Source: Rhizobium leucaenae USDA 9039 (GTDB lineage Bacteria; Pseudomonadota; Alphaproteobacteria; Rhizobiales; Rhizobiaceae). Taken from it: a DNA stretch of 39,056 nt. Of the stretch, positions 13,721 through 21,596 are shown piece after piece (position 1 is the stretch's first letter; each line of letters begins with the position of its first letter). Location: positions 1 to 39,056 of the forward strand of contig NZ_AUFB01000034.1 in assembly GCF_000426285.1 (NCBI RefSeq). Reading direction: 5' to 3'. The notes below the pieces were generated by a model that was not told where the DNA came from, did not search any database, and saw nothing but the letters and a program-made list of their open reading frames with translations. Made by a program: the position numbers and the translations under genes.

Positions 13721-16249
13721 GTGCCAACATTTTCGCCTAGTCTTGAGAAGGCGCTGCATCAGGCACTGACCTACGCGAACGAGCGGCATCACGAATATGC
13801 CACGCTGGAACATCTGCTACTGGCTTTGGTGGACGACGCCGATGCTGCGGCTGTCATGGGCGCGTGCAATGTTGATCTCGACGCGCTCCGTAAGACGCTG
13901 ACTGAATACGTCGATAATGAACTGTCCAATTTGATCACTGGTTATGACGAGGATTCGAAGCCGACTTCCGGCTTCCAGCGCGTCATCCAGCGCGCCGTCA
14001 TCCATGTCCAATCCTCCGGCCGCGAGGAAGTGACCGGCGCCAACGTTCTCGTGGCAATCTTTGCGGAACGGGAAAGCCATGCGGCCTTCTTCCTGCAGGA
14101 GCAGGAAATGACCCGCTACGATGCGGTCAACTACATCTCTCACGGCATTGGCAAGCGCCCGGGTTCCTCCCAGACCCGCACGCCGCGCGGCGCCGAGGAT
14201 ACCGAATCCGAAAGCAAGCCGACCTCCCGCGGCGAGCAGGAGGAAGGGAATAACAAGAAGCAGCAGGATGCGCTGAAGGCCTATTGCGTCAATCTCAATG
14301 AGAAGGCGAAGAGCGGCAAGATCGACCCGCTGATCGGCCGTAACTCCGAAGTCAGCCGCACCATCCAGGTGCTGTGCCGCCGTTCGAAGAACAACCCGCT
14401 CTATGTCGGCGACCCCGGCGTCGGCAAGACCGCGATCGCCGAAGGCCTCGCCAAGCGTATCGTCGAGGGCAAAGTGCCCGAAGCCTTGGCCGATGCGACG
14501 ATCTTCTCGCTAGACATGGGCACGCTGCTGGCCGGCACGCGCTATCGCGGCGATTTCGAAGAGCGTCTGAAGCAGGTCGTCAAGGAGCTCGAAGAATATC
14601 CGGGCGCCGTGCTGTTCATCGATGAAATCCATACGGTCATCGGCGCGGGTGCCACCTCAGGCGGTGCGATGGATGCATCGAACCTGCTGAAGCCGGCCCT
14701 GTCTTCGGGTGCGATCCGCTGCATCGGTTCGACCACCTATAAGGAATACCGCCAGTTCTTCGAGAAGGATCGGGCACTCGTCCGCCGCTTCCAGAAGATC
14801 GACGTCAACGAGCCGACCATTGAGGATGCCATCGAAATCATGAAGGGCCTGAAGCCCTATTTCGAAGAGTATCATCACCTGCGCTACTCGAACGATGCCA
14901 TCAAGTCGGCAGTCGAATTGTCGGCTCGCTATATTTCCGACCGCAAGCTGCCCGATAAGGCGATCGACGTGATCGACGAAACGGGTGCCGCGCAAATGCT
15001 GCTGCCGCCGTCCAAGCGCCGCAAGCTGATCACGGAGCGGGAGATCGAGGTAACGATCGCCACCATGGCCCGTATTCCGCCGAAGACGGTGTCCAAGGAT
15101 GACGAGATGGTCCTCGCCAACCTCGAGCAGGAACTGCGTTCGGTCGTTTACGGTCAGGATACGGCAATCGAGGCGCTTTCGACCTCGATCAAGCTCGCTC
15201 GTGCGGGCTTGCGCGAGCCAAACAAGCCGATCGGCTGCTACGTCTTCTCCGGCCCGACTGGCGTGGGTAAGACCGAAGTCGCCAAGCAGCTTGCTTCCTC
15301 GCTTGGCGTCGAACTGCTGCGCTTCGACATGTCGGAATATATGGAACGTCACACGGTTTCCCGTCTGCTCGGCGCACCTCCCGGCTATGTCGGTTTCGAC
15401 CAAGGTGGCCTGCTGACCGACGGCGTCGACCAGCATCCGCATAGCGTCGTCCTGCTCGACGAAATCGAGAAGGCGCATCCGGATATTTTCAATATCCTGC
15501 TGCAGGTCATGGACCATGGCGCACTGACCGACCATAACGGCAAGAAGATCGACTTCCGCAACGTCATTCTGATCATGACGACCAATGCGGGCGCGTCGGA
15601 AATGGCTAAGTCCGCGATCGGCTTTGGTTCGTCCAAGCGTACGGGCGAGGATGAAGAGGCTCTCAACCGGCTCTTCACTCCGGAATTCCGCAACCGTCTG
15701 GATGCGACCATTCCGTTCGCAGCGTTGCCGACCACGGTCATCCACAAGGTCGTGCAGAAGTTCATCATGCAGCTCGAGGCTCAGCTTTCCGAACGGAACG
15801 TTACCTTCGATCTGCACGAGGACGCGATCGCCTGGCTGTCCGAGAAGGGTTACGACGACAAGATGGGTGCCCGTCCGTTGGCACGCGTCATCCAGGAACA
15901 CATCAAGAAGCCGCTGGCGAACGAAATCCTCTTCGGCAAGCTGAAGAAGGGCGGCGTCGTCAAGGTCACCGTCGGCAAGAAGGAAGACGGTACGACCGGC
16001 ATCCTGCTCGATGCCGTCGCCGATACAGCGCCGATCCGGCCGAAGCCGGAAGCCGAAGTGGTCGATGCTGTGGTCGATGCGGATGAGGATGACGGCGACA
16101 CCGTCAAGACCAGAAGCCGCGTCGGCAAGGCCGGCACCGCTTCCGACGCCCGCCGTTCGCCGAAGGCGCCGTCTTCTGGCAGCGATGGTGAACCGGACAA
16201 TAAGTCGCCGCGCAAGGGGACCACAGTGCCTAAGGTGCCGCGCAAGTAA
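13721..16249 (+). CDS. clpA: ATP-dependent Clp protease ATP-binding subunit ClpA
   Basis: AAA+ unfoldase of the ClpAP protease. The start is GTG 13721 (VPTFSPSLEKALHQAL, 842 residues), preceded by GTGAGGATCTGAAC. The order is: Clp N-domain (1-145), variable charged linker (about 146-185), first AAA+ module with Walker A GDPGVGKT at 230-237 and Walker B VLFIDEIH, then the second module with GPTGVGKT near 511-518, LLDEIEKAHPDI and the C-terminal ClpB_D2-small domain. A tail of about 78 residues from about 765 is rich in Pro, Asp, Lys and Ser (PIRPKPEAEVVDAVVDAD, ending KVPRK) and is absent from E. coli ClpA. IGFGSSKRTGEDEEA contains the region where the ClpP-binding IGF/L loop is expected. Confidence 0.95.
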   Translation: MPTFSPSLEKALHQALTYANERHHEYATLEHLLLALVDDADAAAVMGACNVDLDALRKTLTEYVDNELSNLITGYDEDSKPTSGFQRVIQRAVIHVQSSGREEVTGANVLVAIFAERESHAAFFLQEQEMTRYDAVNYISHGIGKRPGSSQTRTPRGAEDTESESKPTSRGEQEEGNNKKQQDALKAYCVNLNEKAKSGKIDPLIGRNSEVSRTIQVLCRRSKNNPLYVGDPGVGKTAIAEGLAKRIVEGKVPEALADATIFSLDMGTLLAGTRYRGDFEERLKQVVKELEEYPGAVLFIDEIHTVIGAGATSGGAMDASNLLKPALSSGAIRCIGSTTYKEYRQFFEKDRALVRRFQKIDVNEPTIEDAIEIMKGLKPYFEEYHHLRYSNDAIKSAVELSARYISDRKLPDKAIDVIDETGAAQMLLPPSKRRKLITEREIEVTIATMARIPPKTVSKDDEMVLANLEQELRSVVYGQDTAIEALSTSIKLARAGLREPNKPIGCYVFSGPTGVGKTEVAKQLASSLGVELLRFDMSEYMERHTVSRLLGAPPGYVGFDQGGLLTDGVDQHPHSVVLLDEIEKAHPDIFNILLQVMDHGALTDHNGKKIDFRNVILIMTTNAGASEMAKSAIGFGSSKRTGEDEEALNRLFTPEFRNRLDATIPFAALPTTVIHKVVQKFIMQLEAQLSERNVTFDLHEDAIAWLSEKGYDDKMGARPLARVIQEHIKKPLANEILFGKLKKGGVVKVTVGKKEDGTTGILLDAVADTAPIRPKPEAEVVDAVVDADEDDGDTVKTRSRVGKAGTASDARRSPKAPSSGSDGEPDNKSPRKGTTVPKVPRK

Positions 16250-16275
16250 TCGGCGGCTGATCGCCTGAGAAAACA

Positions 16276-16307
16276 AAACGGCTGCATTGGCGACAATGCA
16301 GCCGTTT
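16276..16307. terminator. Bidirectional terminator between clpA and HIT gene
   Basis: A perfect 13-bp stem (AAACGGCTGCATT at 16276-16288 with AATGCAGCCGTTT at 16295-16307) with a 6-base loop lies 26 bp after clpA and 59 bp after the convergent HIT gene. A and T flanks make it usable from both sides. Confidence 0.85.
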
Positions 16308-16366
16308 CCATATGCTTATGAACCATATCTCATAAAGCGATTTAAGAAGATCAGCGCCTGCTTGCC

Positions 16367-16798
16367 TCAGCTCAATGCTTCGATGATCTTCTTGGCATTC
16401 TCTGCCAACACAGCGCCATCTTCCATCTTGCCCGAATGCGGCTTCAGGGCGATACCCTCATGGCGCGGGATGATGTGGAAGTGCAGGTGAAACACGGTCT
16501 GGCCGGCGGCCGGCTCGTTGAACTGGGCGATATAGACACCATCCGCCTCGAAAGCCTCCTGGATCGCGACGGCGACTTTCTGGACCGTGGTAATCAGATG
16601 CGGCAGGACGCTCGGATCGGCATCGAGAAGGTTGCGCGAAGCGGCCTTCGGCAGCACCAGCGTATGGCCGGGCGCCTGTGGCATGACATCCATGAAAGCG
16701 ACCGTGTGTTCATCCTCGTAGATACGATAGGACGGAATCTCGCCTTTCAGGATCTTCGCGAAGATATTGTTGGGGTCATAGGCGGCGGGGCTGGTCAT
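16367..16798 (-). CDS. HIT family nucleotide hydrolase (HINT-like)
   Basis: A 143-residue cytosolic protein. The N-terminal half has NIFAKILKGEIPSYRIYED and FMDVMPQAPGHTLVLPK, and the histidine triad HLHFHIIP starts at 104, with His106 or 108 as nucleophile by family. HINT-type proteins hydrolyse phosphoramidates of AMP; the in vivo substrate is uncertain. The start ATG 16798 has GAGGAG in front. It is the last gene of a minus-strand run, 41 bp behind the FemAB-like gene, and converges on clpA at a shared terminator. Confidence 0.9.
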   Translation of the reverse strand: MTSPAAYDPNNIFAKILKGEIPSYRIYEDEHTVAFMDVMPQAPGHTLVLPKAASRNLLDADPSVLPHLITTVQKVAVAIQEAFEADGVYIAQFNEPAAGQTVFHLHFHIIPRHEGIALKPHSGKMEDGAVLAENAKKIIEALS

Positions 16799-16839
16799 CC
16801 AGGGTCTCCTCGTCTTCCGATTATAATTGTCCAGAGCAG

Positions 16840-18027
16840 CTAAATATCTTGCCGCTCGCCTTTGCGGAAGGGGCTGTGCTCCGCCAGAACCTCACTCATC
16901 TCCTCCACTTGCTCACGCTCATGCTTGAGATAGTCGGCAACCGCGCGGCGCAAGCCTTGATGGCCGATATAATGCGCCGAATGCGTAATGACCGGCAGAT
17001 AGCCGCGGGCGAGCTTGTGTTCGCCCTGCGCGCCGGCTTCAACCCGCTTCAACCCCTTGGCCAGCGCGAAATCGATCGCCTGATGATAGCAGACTTCGAA
17101 GTGCAGGTAGGGATGATCTTCGACGCAGCCCCAGTGCCGCCCATAGAGCGTTTCGCCGCCGATGAAGTTGATGGCACCAGCCACATAGCGACCTTCGCGT
17201 TTGGCCATCACCAGCAGGATATCGTCGGGCATACGCTCGCCGATCAGCGAATAGAATTTGCGGGTGAGATAGGGCCGGCCCCATTTGCGGCTGCCGGTAT
17301 CCATATAAAAAGTGAAGAACTGGTCCCAGATACGTTCGGTGAGATCGCTGCCGGTCAGCCAGTCGATGCTGATGCCGCCTTCGAGAGCGGCACGCCGCTC
17401 CTTTTTCAGCGCCTTACGCTTGCGCGATGCCAGCGTTTCTAGGAAGGCGTCGTGATCGGCATAACCATCGTTGATGAAGTGGAACTGCTGGTCGGTACGA
17501 TGGAGATAGCCGTCGCCTTCGAAAACGGAAATCTCGTCTTCCGGCAGGAAGGTGATGTGGGCGGAGGAGACGCCGAGTTGCCGGGTCACCTCCTTCAGGC
17601 TTTCGGCCAGCGCCGGCTGAATCATCTCGCGATCCCAGCCCTCGGCAACGAGCAAACGTGGGCCGGTTGCCGGCGTGAAGGGAATGGAGCACTGGAGCTT
17701 CGGATAATAACGGCCGCCCGCGCGCTCGAAGGCATCGGCCCAGCCGTGGTCGAAGACATATTCACCCTGACTGTGATTCTTGAGATAACCGGCGACGGCA
17801 CCGATCAATTCGCCGCTGTCGGTTTCGAGCAACAGGTGATTCCCAAGCCAGCCGGTCTTATCGGTGGCGGAACCAGACTCCTCCAGGGACGACAGAAAGG
17901 CATGCGAGACAAACGGATTATACGGCAGCACCGTACCCGCTCTCGATGCCCCGGCGAGCTTGGACCAGCTCTCCGGAGAAATGTTTTTGAAAGAACGCTC
18001 GACTCGAATGGATAATTCGTCTGTCAT
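16840..18027 (-). CDS. FemAB/GNAT-type acyltransferase-like protein (DUF482)
   Basis: The 395-residue protein starts MTDELSIRVERSFKNI at ATG 18027. It belongs to the FemAB-like PF04339 group often annotated as GNAT or peptidoglycan-recognition protein: YNPFVSHAFLSSLEESG near the start, GYLKNHSQGEYVFDHGWAD in the middle, FLETLASRKRKALKKERR and, in the C-terminal half, MAKREGRYVAGAINFIGG and TLYGRHWG. By fold it would transfer an aminoacyl or acetyl group, but neither donor nor acceptor is known for this group. No signal peptide is seen. It starts 12 bp after the glycerophosphodiesterase gene, so the two are co-transcribed. Confidence 0.85.
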   Translation of the reverse strand: MTDELSIRVERSFKNISPESWSKLAGASRAGTVLPYNPFVSHAFLSSLEESGSATDKTGWLGNHLLLETDSGELIGAVAGYLKNHSQGEYVFDHGWADAFERAGGRYYPKLQCSIPFTPATGPRLLVAEGWDREMIQPALAESLKEVTRQLGVSSAHITFLPEDEISVFEGDGYLHRTDQQFHFINDGYADHDAFLETLASRKRKALKKERRAALEGGISIDWLTGSDLTERIWDQFFTFYMDTGSRKWGRPYLTRKFYSLIGERMPDDILLVMAKREGRYVAGAINFIGGETLYGRHWGCVEDHPYLHFEVCYHQAIDFALAKGLKRVEAGAQGEHKLARGYLPVITHSAHYIGHQGLRRAVADYLKHEREQVEEMSEVLAEHSPFRKGERQDI

Positions 18028-18039
18028 CAAATTCGTCTG

Positions 18040-18771
18040 TTAGGAAGGAAAGGCGGGGCTCTCCCTTGGGTCGAACCCTTCGAAGGTCATTTGATCTGCG
18101 TTGGCGAATGTGTGTTTGCGGGCCGCTTCGTCGCGCACGGTCCAGGTGATGACCGGAATGCCGCGCTGGCGCTGCGCCGTGATGAAGGGGTTCGGCAGGT
18201 GGCCATAGAAATACGAGATGAAGTCTAGCCCAAGCTGCATGGCTTCGTCATGCTTAAAAAATGTCTCGGGCTCGTTTCCATCCGCCGTCAGGCCGACAGG
18301 GTAGGGCGCGTCGAGCTCCTTCAGGTCTTTGAGCAGCCAATGGTCGAAGCTCATCAGCGCGACATGACCCTTGTAGCCTTCCAGCACTTCCAGCACGGAT
18401 TCCGCAAAGCCCTCGTCGTCGCCTTCGCGGCCCTTGAGCTCCAGCACCAGCGGCACCTTGCCGTCGCAGAGCTTGAGGAGTTGTTTCAGCGTCGGAATCT
18501 TGTCGTTGGTGCCTCCGACCGAAAGCAGGCCGAGTTCGGCCGAGGTACGGTCACGAAGCTGGCCGGGAAGATTGCAGACGCGCTGCAGGTCGTCGTCGTG
18601 AAAGACGACCGGAACGCCGTCGGCGGCATAGTGCAGATCGCATTCGATGGAAAAACCTGCATTGATTGCGCGAGCGAAAGCCGACAGCGTGTTTTCCCAA
18701 ACCTGCTTGTTCATGTCGTGATAGCCGCGGTGGGCGACAGCACGTTCCGTAAGCCAGGCAATCTTGCTCAT
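18040..18771 (-). CDS. Glycerophosphodiester phosphodiesterase
   Basis: A 243-residue GDPD-family enzyme that splits glycerophosphodiesters into glycerol 3-phosphate and an alcohol. The metal and catalytic residues are in place: HRG at 14-16, ENT at 26-28, IECDLHY with Glu43 and Asp45, and VFHDD with the second catalytic His58. The remaining TIM-barrel markers PTLKQLLKL, VLELKG and VITWTVRDE follow. There is no signal peptide, so the enzyme is cytosolic. Its ATG overlaps the stop of the RidA-family gene (TAATG) and it is followed after 12 bp by the FemAB-like gene. The operon suggests housekeeping turnover of lipid headgroups rather than phosphate scavenging. Confidence 0.92.
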   Translation of the reverse strand: MSKIAWLTERAVAHRGYHDMNKQVWENTLSAFARAINAGFSIECDLHYAADGVPVVFHDDDLQRVCNLPGQLRDRTSAELGLLSVGGTNDKIPTLKQLLKLCDGKVPLVLELKGREGDDEGFAESVLEVLEGYKGHVALMSFDHWLLKDLKELDAPYPVGLTADGNEPETFFKHDEAMQLGLDFISYFYGHLPNPFITAQRQRGIPVITWTVRDEAARKHTFANADQMTFEGFDPRESPAFPS

Positions 18772-19238
18772 TATGCAATTTCCATGATGGCATCGATTTC
18801 GACGGCGGCATTCAGCGGCAGCGCCGCCATGCCAACCGCGGCGCGCGCATGCTTGCCGGCGTCGCCGAGTACATTTGCCAGAAGATTGGAGGCGCCGTTG
18901 ATCACAAGATGTTGTTCTACGAAGTCGGGTGCCGAGGCGACGAAGCCGTTCAGCTTGATGATACGCTTGATGCGCCCGAGATCGCCGTTCAGGGCTGCCT
19001 TCGCTTGGGCCAGGATATTGATGGCGCAGAGCTCGGCAGCGCGTTGGCCGCCGGCAACGTCGACATCCCTGCCGAGGAGGCCGGTGACGCCGAGTTTGCC
19101 ATTTTCCATCGGCAACTGCCCGGACAGATAAAGAAGATTGCTGCTGATGACATAGGGTACATAATTGGCGGCCGGCGCAGCGGCCTGCGGCAGGACGATG
19201 CCAAGCTCCTTCAGACGGCTCTCGATAGCGTCGGACAT
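18771..19238 (-). CDS. RidA/YjgF-family protein
   Basis: Starting at ATG 19238 (MSDAIESRLKELGIV, 155 residues), chosen because GGGAG is six bases upstream rather than directly against ATG 19244. The sequence carries VISSNLLYLSGQLP, GGQRAAELCAINILAQAK, IIKLNGFVAS and the C-terminal ARAAVGMAALPLNAAVEID, in which the Arg of ARAAVG is the residue that in RidA contacts the imine carboxylate. At 155 residues it belongs to the longer RidA subfamilies, whose substrates are not defined. Deamination of reactive enamines or imines is a family inference. It is the first gene of the minus-strand group and overlaps the GDPD gene by one base. Confidence 0.88.
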   Translation of the reverse strand: MSDAIESRLKELGIVLPQAAAPAANYVPYVISSNLLYLSGQLPMENGKLGVTGLLGRDVDVAGGQRAAELCAINILAQAKAALNGDLGRIKRIIKLNGFVASAPDFVEQHLVINGASNLLANVLGDAGKHARAAVGMAALPLNAAVEIDAIMEIA

Positions 19239-19470
19239 TTTCATCTCCCGTTTTGTTGTAAAATCTTCAAAAATCCGGCATCAAGCTTAAATTCCCTTTG
19301 CCGGGAAAGGCAGCCTCGATTTAAGCGCGATTCCGAAATACGCGAAGCGATCTTGGACGAGATCACGCCAAATCAAAAGGCAGAGCGAGATGACGAATTG
19401 ATGACGGGCCGCCTCACTCTAGCCGAAGCGTTCTTATAGCATCGCGTGCGAGTCCAACAGGAGATATTGA

Positions 19471-20295
19471 ATGTTCCGCTCGAGTCTTGCCGCCGTTGTT
19501 GTTTCGAGTTTAGGCGTGGCGTCTCTGGGCGCACCCGCCGCTGCTGCGGGTCCGAGCGGGTTGGTCGCGCATCGTGCCGTCTACGATCTCGAACTGAAGG
19601 ATGCCTCCGACCGGTCGGGCATAGCCGGCATGTTCGGCCGAATGGTCTATGAATTCGACGGTTCCGATTGCACAGGTTTCACCACCAATTTCCGCTTTGT
19701 CACTCAGATCGACACGGGTGATTCGACGCGCGTCAGCGACCAGCAGACGACCACATTCGAGGATCTCACTAAGCGCACGTTCCGCTTCGAGACCAAATCC
19801 TATACGGACGATCAGCTCGACAAGGATGTGCGCGGTGCGGCGGCCGACGATCAGAAGGGCATCAAGGTCGACCTGACTCAACCGCAGGCCAAGCAGGTCG
19901 AGCTCATCCAGAGCCGCTTTCCGACGGAACATATGCTCGACATTATCCACAATGCCAAGCTCGGCAAGAATTTCTTCGAGGCCGAGGTTTTCGACGGCTC
20001 CGACGACGGCGACAAGTCGTTGATCGCGACAACCGTCGTCGGCAAGCAGTCGACGCCCGCCACGGACGATCCCGATGCCGACAAGGCCGGAATGTTCGCG
20101 AAAACGCCGTTCTGGCCGGTGACCGTCGCCTATTTCAACGACAAATCCAAAGGCGACGCCATTCCGGTCTACCGCATGTCGTTCAAGCTCTACGAAAACG
20201 GCATTACCCGCGACCTCACCATGGATTATGGTGACTTCGTGCTGACCGGCAAGCTCTCCAAGCTTGAAGTGCTCGACACCAAGGCCTGCCAATAG
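19471..20295 (+). CDS. EipB/DUF1849-type cell-envelope integrity protein
   Basis: A 274-residue periplasmic protein. The signal peptide (about 1-26) ends near APAAAA. The mature part starts GPSGLVAHRAVYDLELKDAS, followed by GRMVYEFDGSDCTGFTTNFRF and later PFWPVTVAYFND and YGDFVLTGKLSKLEV. Only two cysteines are present in the mature protein, Cys67 and Cys273 two residues from the end, the arrangement that forms the conserved disulfide of Brucella EipB, a beta-spiral protein needed for envelope integrity. The assignment rests on family resemblance. It precedes the TelA cassette on the same strand by 221 bp, an interesting envelope-related neighbourhood. AGGAGA lies 11 bases before the ATG. Confidence 0.85.
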   Translation: MFRSSLAAVVVSSLGVASLGAPAAAAGPSGLVAHRAVYDLELKDASDRSGIAGMFGRMVYEFDGSDCTGFTTNFRFVTQIDTGDSTRVSDQQTTTFEDLTKRTFRFETKSYTDDQLDKDVRGAAADDQKGIKVDLTQPQAKQVELIQSRFPTEHMLDIIHNAKLGKNFFEAEVFDGSDDGDKSLIATTVVGKQSTPATDDPDADKAGMFAKTPFWPVTVAYFNDKSKGDAIPVYRMSFKLYENGITRDLTMDYGDFVLTGKLSKLEVLDTKACQ

Positions 20296-20516
20296 GCTTC
20301 GTCAGGGCGCCACGCCATAAGGCAAAACCCTCGTCATAAAACTGTGTCCGAAGCGTCACTATTCCAGCGTGCATCCGGCACGCCGTGAGTGAGTCTCATG
20401 TCCCGCTGTGCCGATCTGAAATTATAGCGGGCCGTGCGGGCCGCGTCGCTTATTGTGGGAACAATCGGCAGGCTTCCGCAGACGGTCCCGTGTTGATAGA
20501 CGAGAAAGCACGACCT

Positions 20517-21596
20517 ATGGCCAATACCGATCTCGCCCCCGCCTCCAACGCCGCTTTGCCGGTTGTCATGGCCGATCCGGCGGAAATTGCCCGCATCGGC
20601 GATACCATCGATCTGAACGACCGCGCCGGCATTTCGGTCTATGGAGACCGCGCCCAGCAGTCCGTCTCCGACTATTCCGACAGGATTTTGCGCGAGGTCC
20701 GCAATAGGGATCTTGGCGAAGTCGGCAAGTTGCTGACGGATATTATCATCAAGTCGAAGAAGCTCGACCCGGCATCGCTGAAGGACGAGGGTTTTCTTTC
20801 CAAGATATTCTCGTCGTTCAAGGCGAGGCTGGAGCGCTTCAAGGAAGAGTTCGAGGATGTGGCCGGCCAAATCGACCGCATCGGCCTTGAGCTCGACCGG
20901 CACAAGGATACGCTGCGCCGCGACATCGCCCTTCTCGACGATCTCCATGAAGAGACGAAGCAGTCGATCCTGCAGCTCGACGCCTATGTCCAGGCTGGCA
21001 AAACCTTCGCCGAGCATTTTCGTAGCGTCGAACTGCCGAAGCTGAAAAGTGCTGCCGATGCAGCGGCGGCCAATCCCGGCGGCGGTATGCTGGAGGCACA
21101 GACCTATCAGGATAGCGTACAGGCCCTCGACCGATTGGAAAAGCGGGTATTCTACCTGCAGCAGGCACGCCAGCTCGGCATTCAGCAATTGCCGCAGATC
21201 CGCATCGTGCAGGCCGGCGACGAAACGCTGATCGAAAACCTGCAGGCGACCTCGGCGCTGACGGTGCCCGCCTGGAAGCAGAAGATGGTGATCTTGCTCG
21301 GGCTGTCACGGCAGAAATCGGCGCTCGAATTGCAGAAGACCGTGACCGACGCCACCAACGACATGATCCGCCAGGCATCCGAGATGATGAAGGATCAGGC
21401 GATTGCCATCGAACAGCAGTCGCAACGCGGTATTGTCGATATCGATACGCTCGCCGCCGCCAACCGCGATCTGATCGATACGATCGGCGGCGTCTTGAAG
21501 ATCCAGGAAGAAGGCCGCAGGAAGCGGGCCGAAGCCGAGCAGCGAATGGACAAAATGACCGTCGAACTCAAGAAGGCGATGATCGAGGCGCGATGA
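20517..21596 (+). CDS. TelA-family (toxic anion resistance) protein
   Basis: The 359-residue cytosolic protein starts at ATG 20517 (MANTDLAPASNAALPV). It is highly helical, with long charged coiled-coil stretches: FKARLERFKEEFEDVAGQID, LDRHKDTLRRDIALLDDLHE, LDRLEKRVFYLQQARQLGIQQ and the C-terminal KIQEEGRRKRAEAEQRM. SRQKSALELQKTVTDATN and the ALTVPAWKQK segment are typical of TelA. TelA proteins are linked to tellurite resistance and to stress or phage-related Ter modules; the biochemical role is unknown. The gene overlaps the next one (ATGA at 21593-21596), so translation is coupled. It heads a four-gene cassette. The name of the family does not prove tellurite resistance here. Confidence 0.88.
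   Translation: MANTDLAPASNAALPVVMADPAEIARIGDTIDLNDRAGISVYGDRAQQSVSDYSDRILREVRNRDLGEVGKLLTDIIIKSKKLDPASLKDEGFLSKIFSSFKARLERFKEEFEDVAGQIDRIGLELDRHKDTLRRDIALLDDLHEETKQSILQLDAYVQAGKTFAEHFRSVELPKLKSAADAAAANPGGGMLEAQTYQDSVQALDRLEKRVFYLQQARQLGIQQLPQIRIVQAGDETLIENLQATSALTVPAWKQKMVILLGLSRQKSALELQKTVTDATNDMIRQASEMMKDQAIAIEQQSQRGIVDIDTLAAANRDLIDTIGGVLKIQEEGRRKRAEAEQRMDKMTVELKKAMIEAR

Noticed and set aside
14657..16276. A 539-residue open frame on the minus strand opposite clpA
   Set aside because: It is fully antisense to an unmistakable clpA, has low-complexity Arg/Asp/Leu-rich composition and no ribosome-binding site. Such shadow frames are expected in GC-rich DNA.
20296..20516. Promoter for the TelA cassette
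   Set aside because: A TATAGC near 20427 has no -35 at the right distance and the other candidates are no better than chance; the small GCGTGC/GCACGC hairpin has no T-run.
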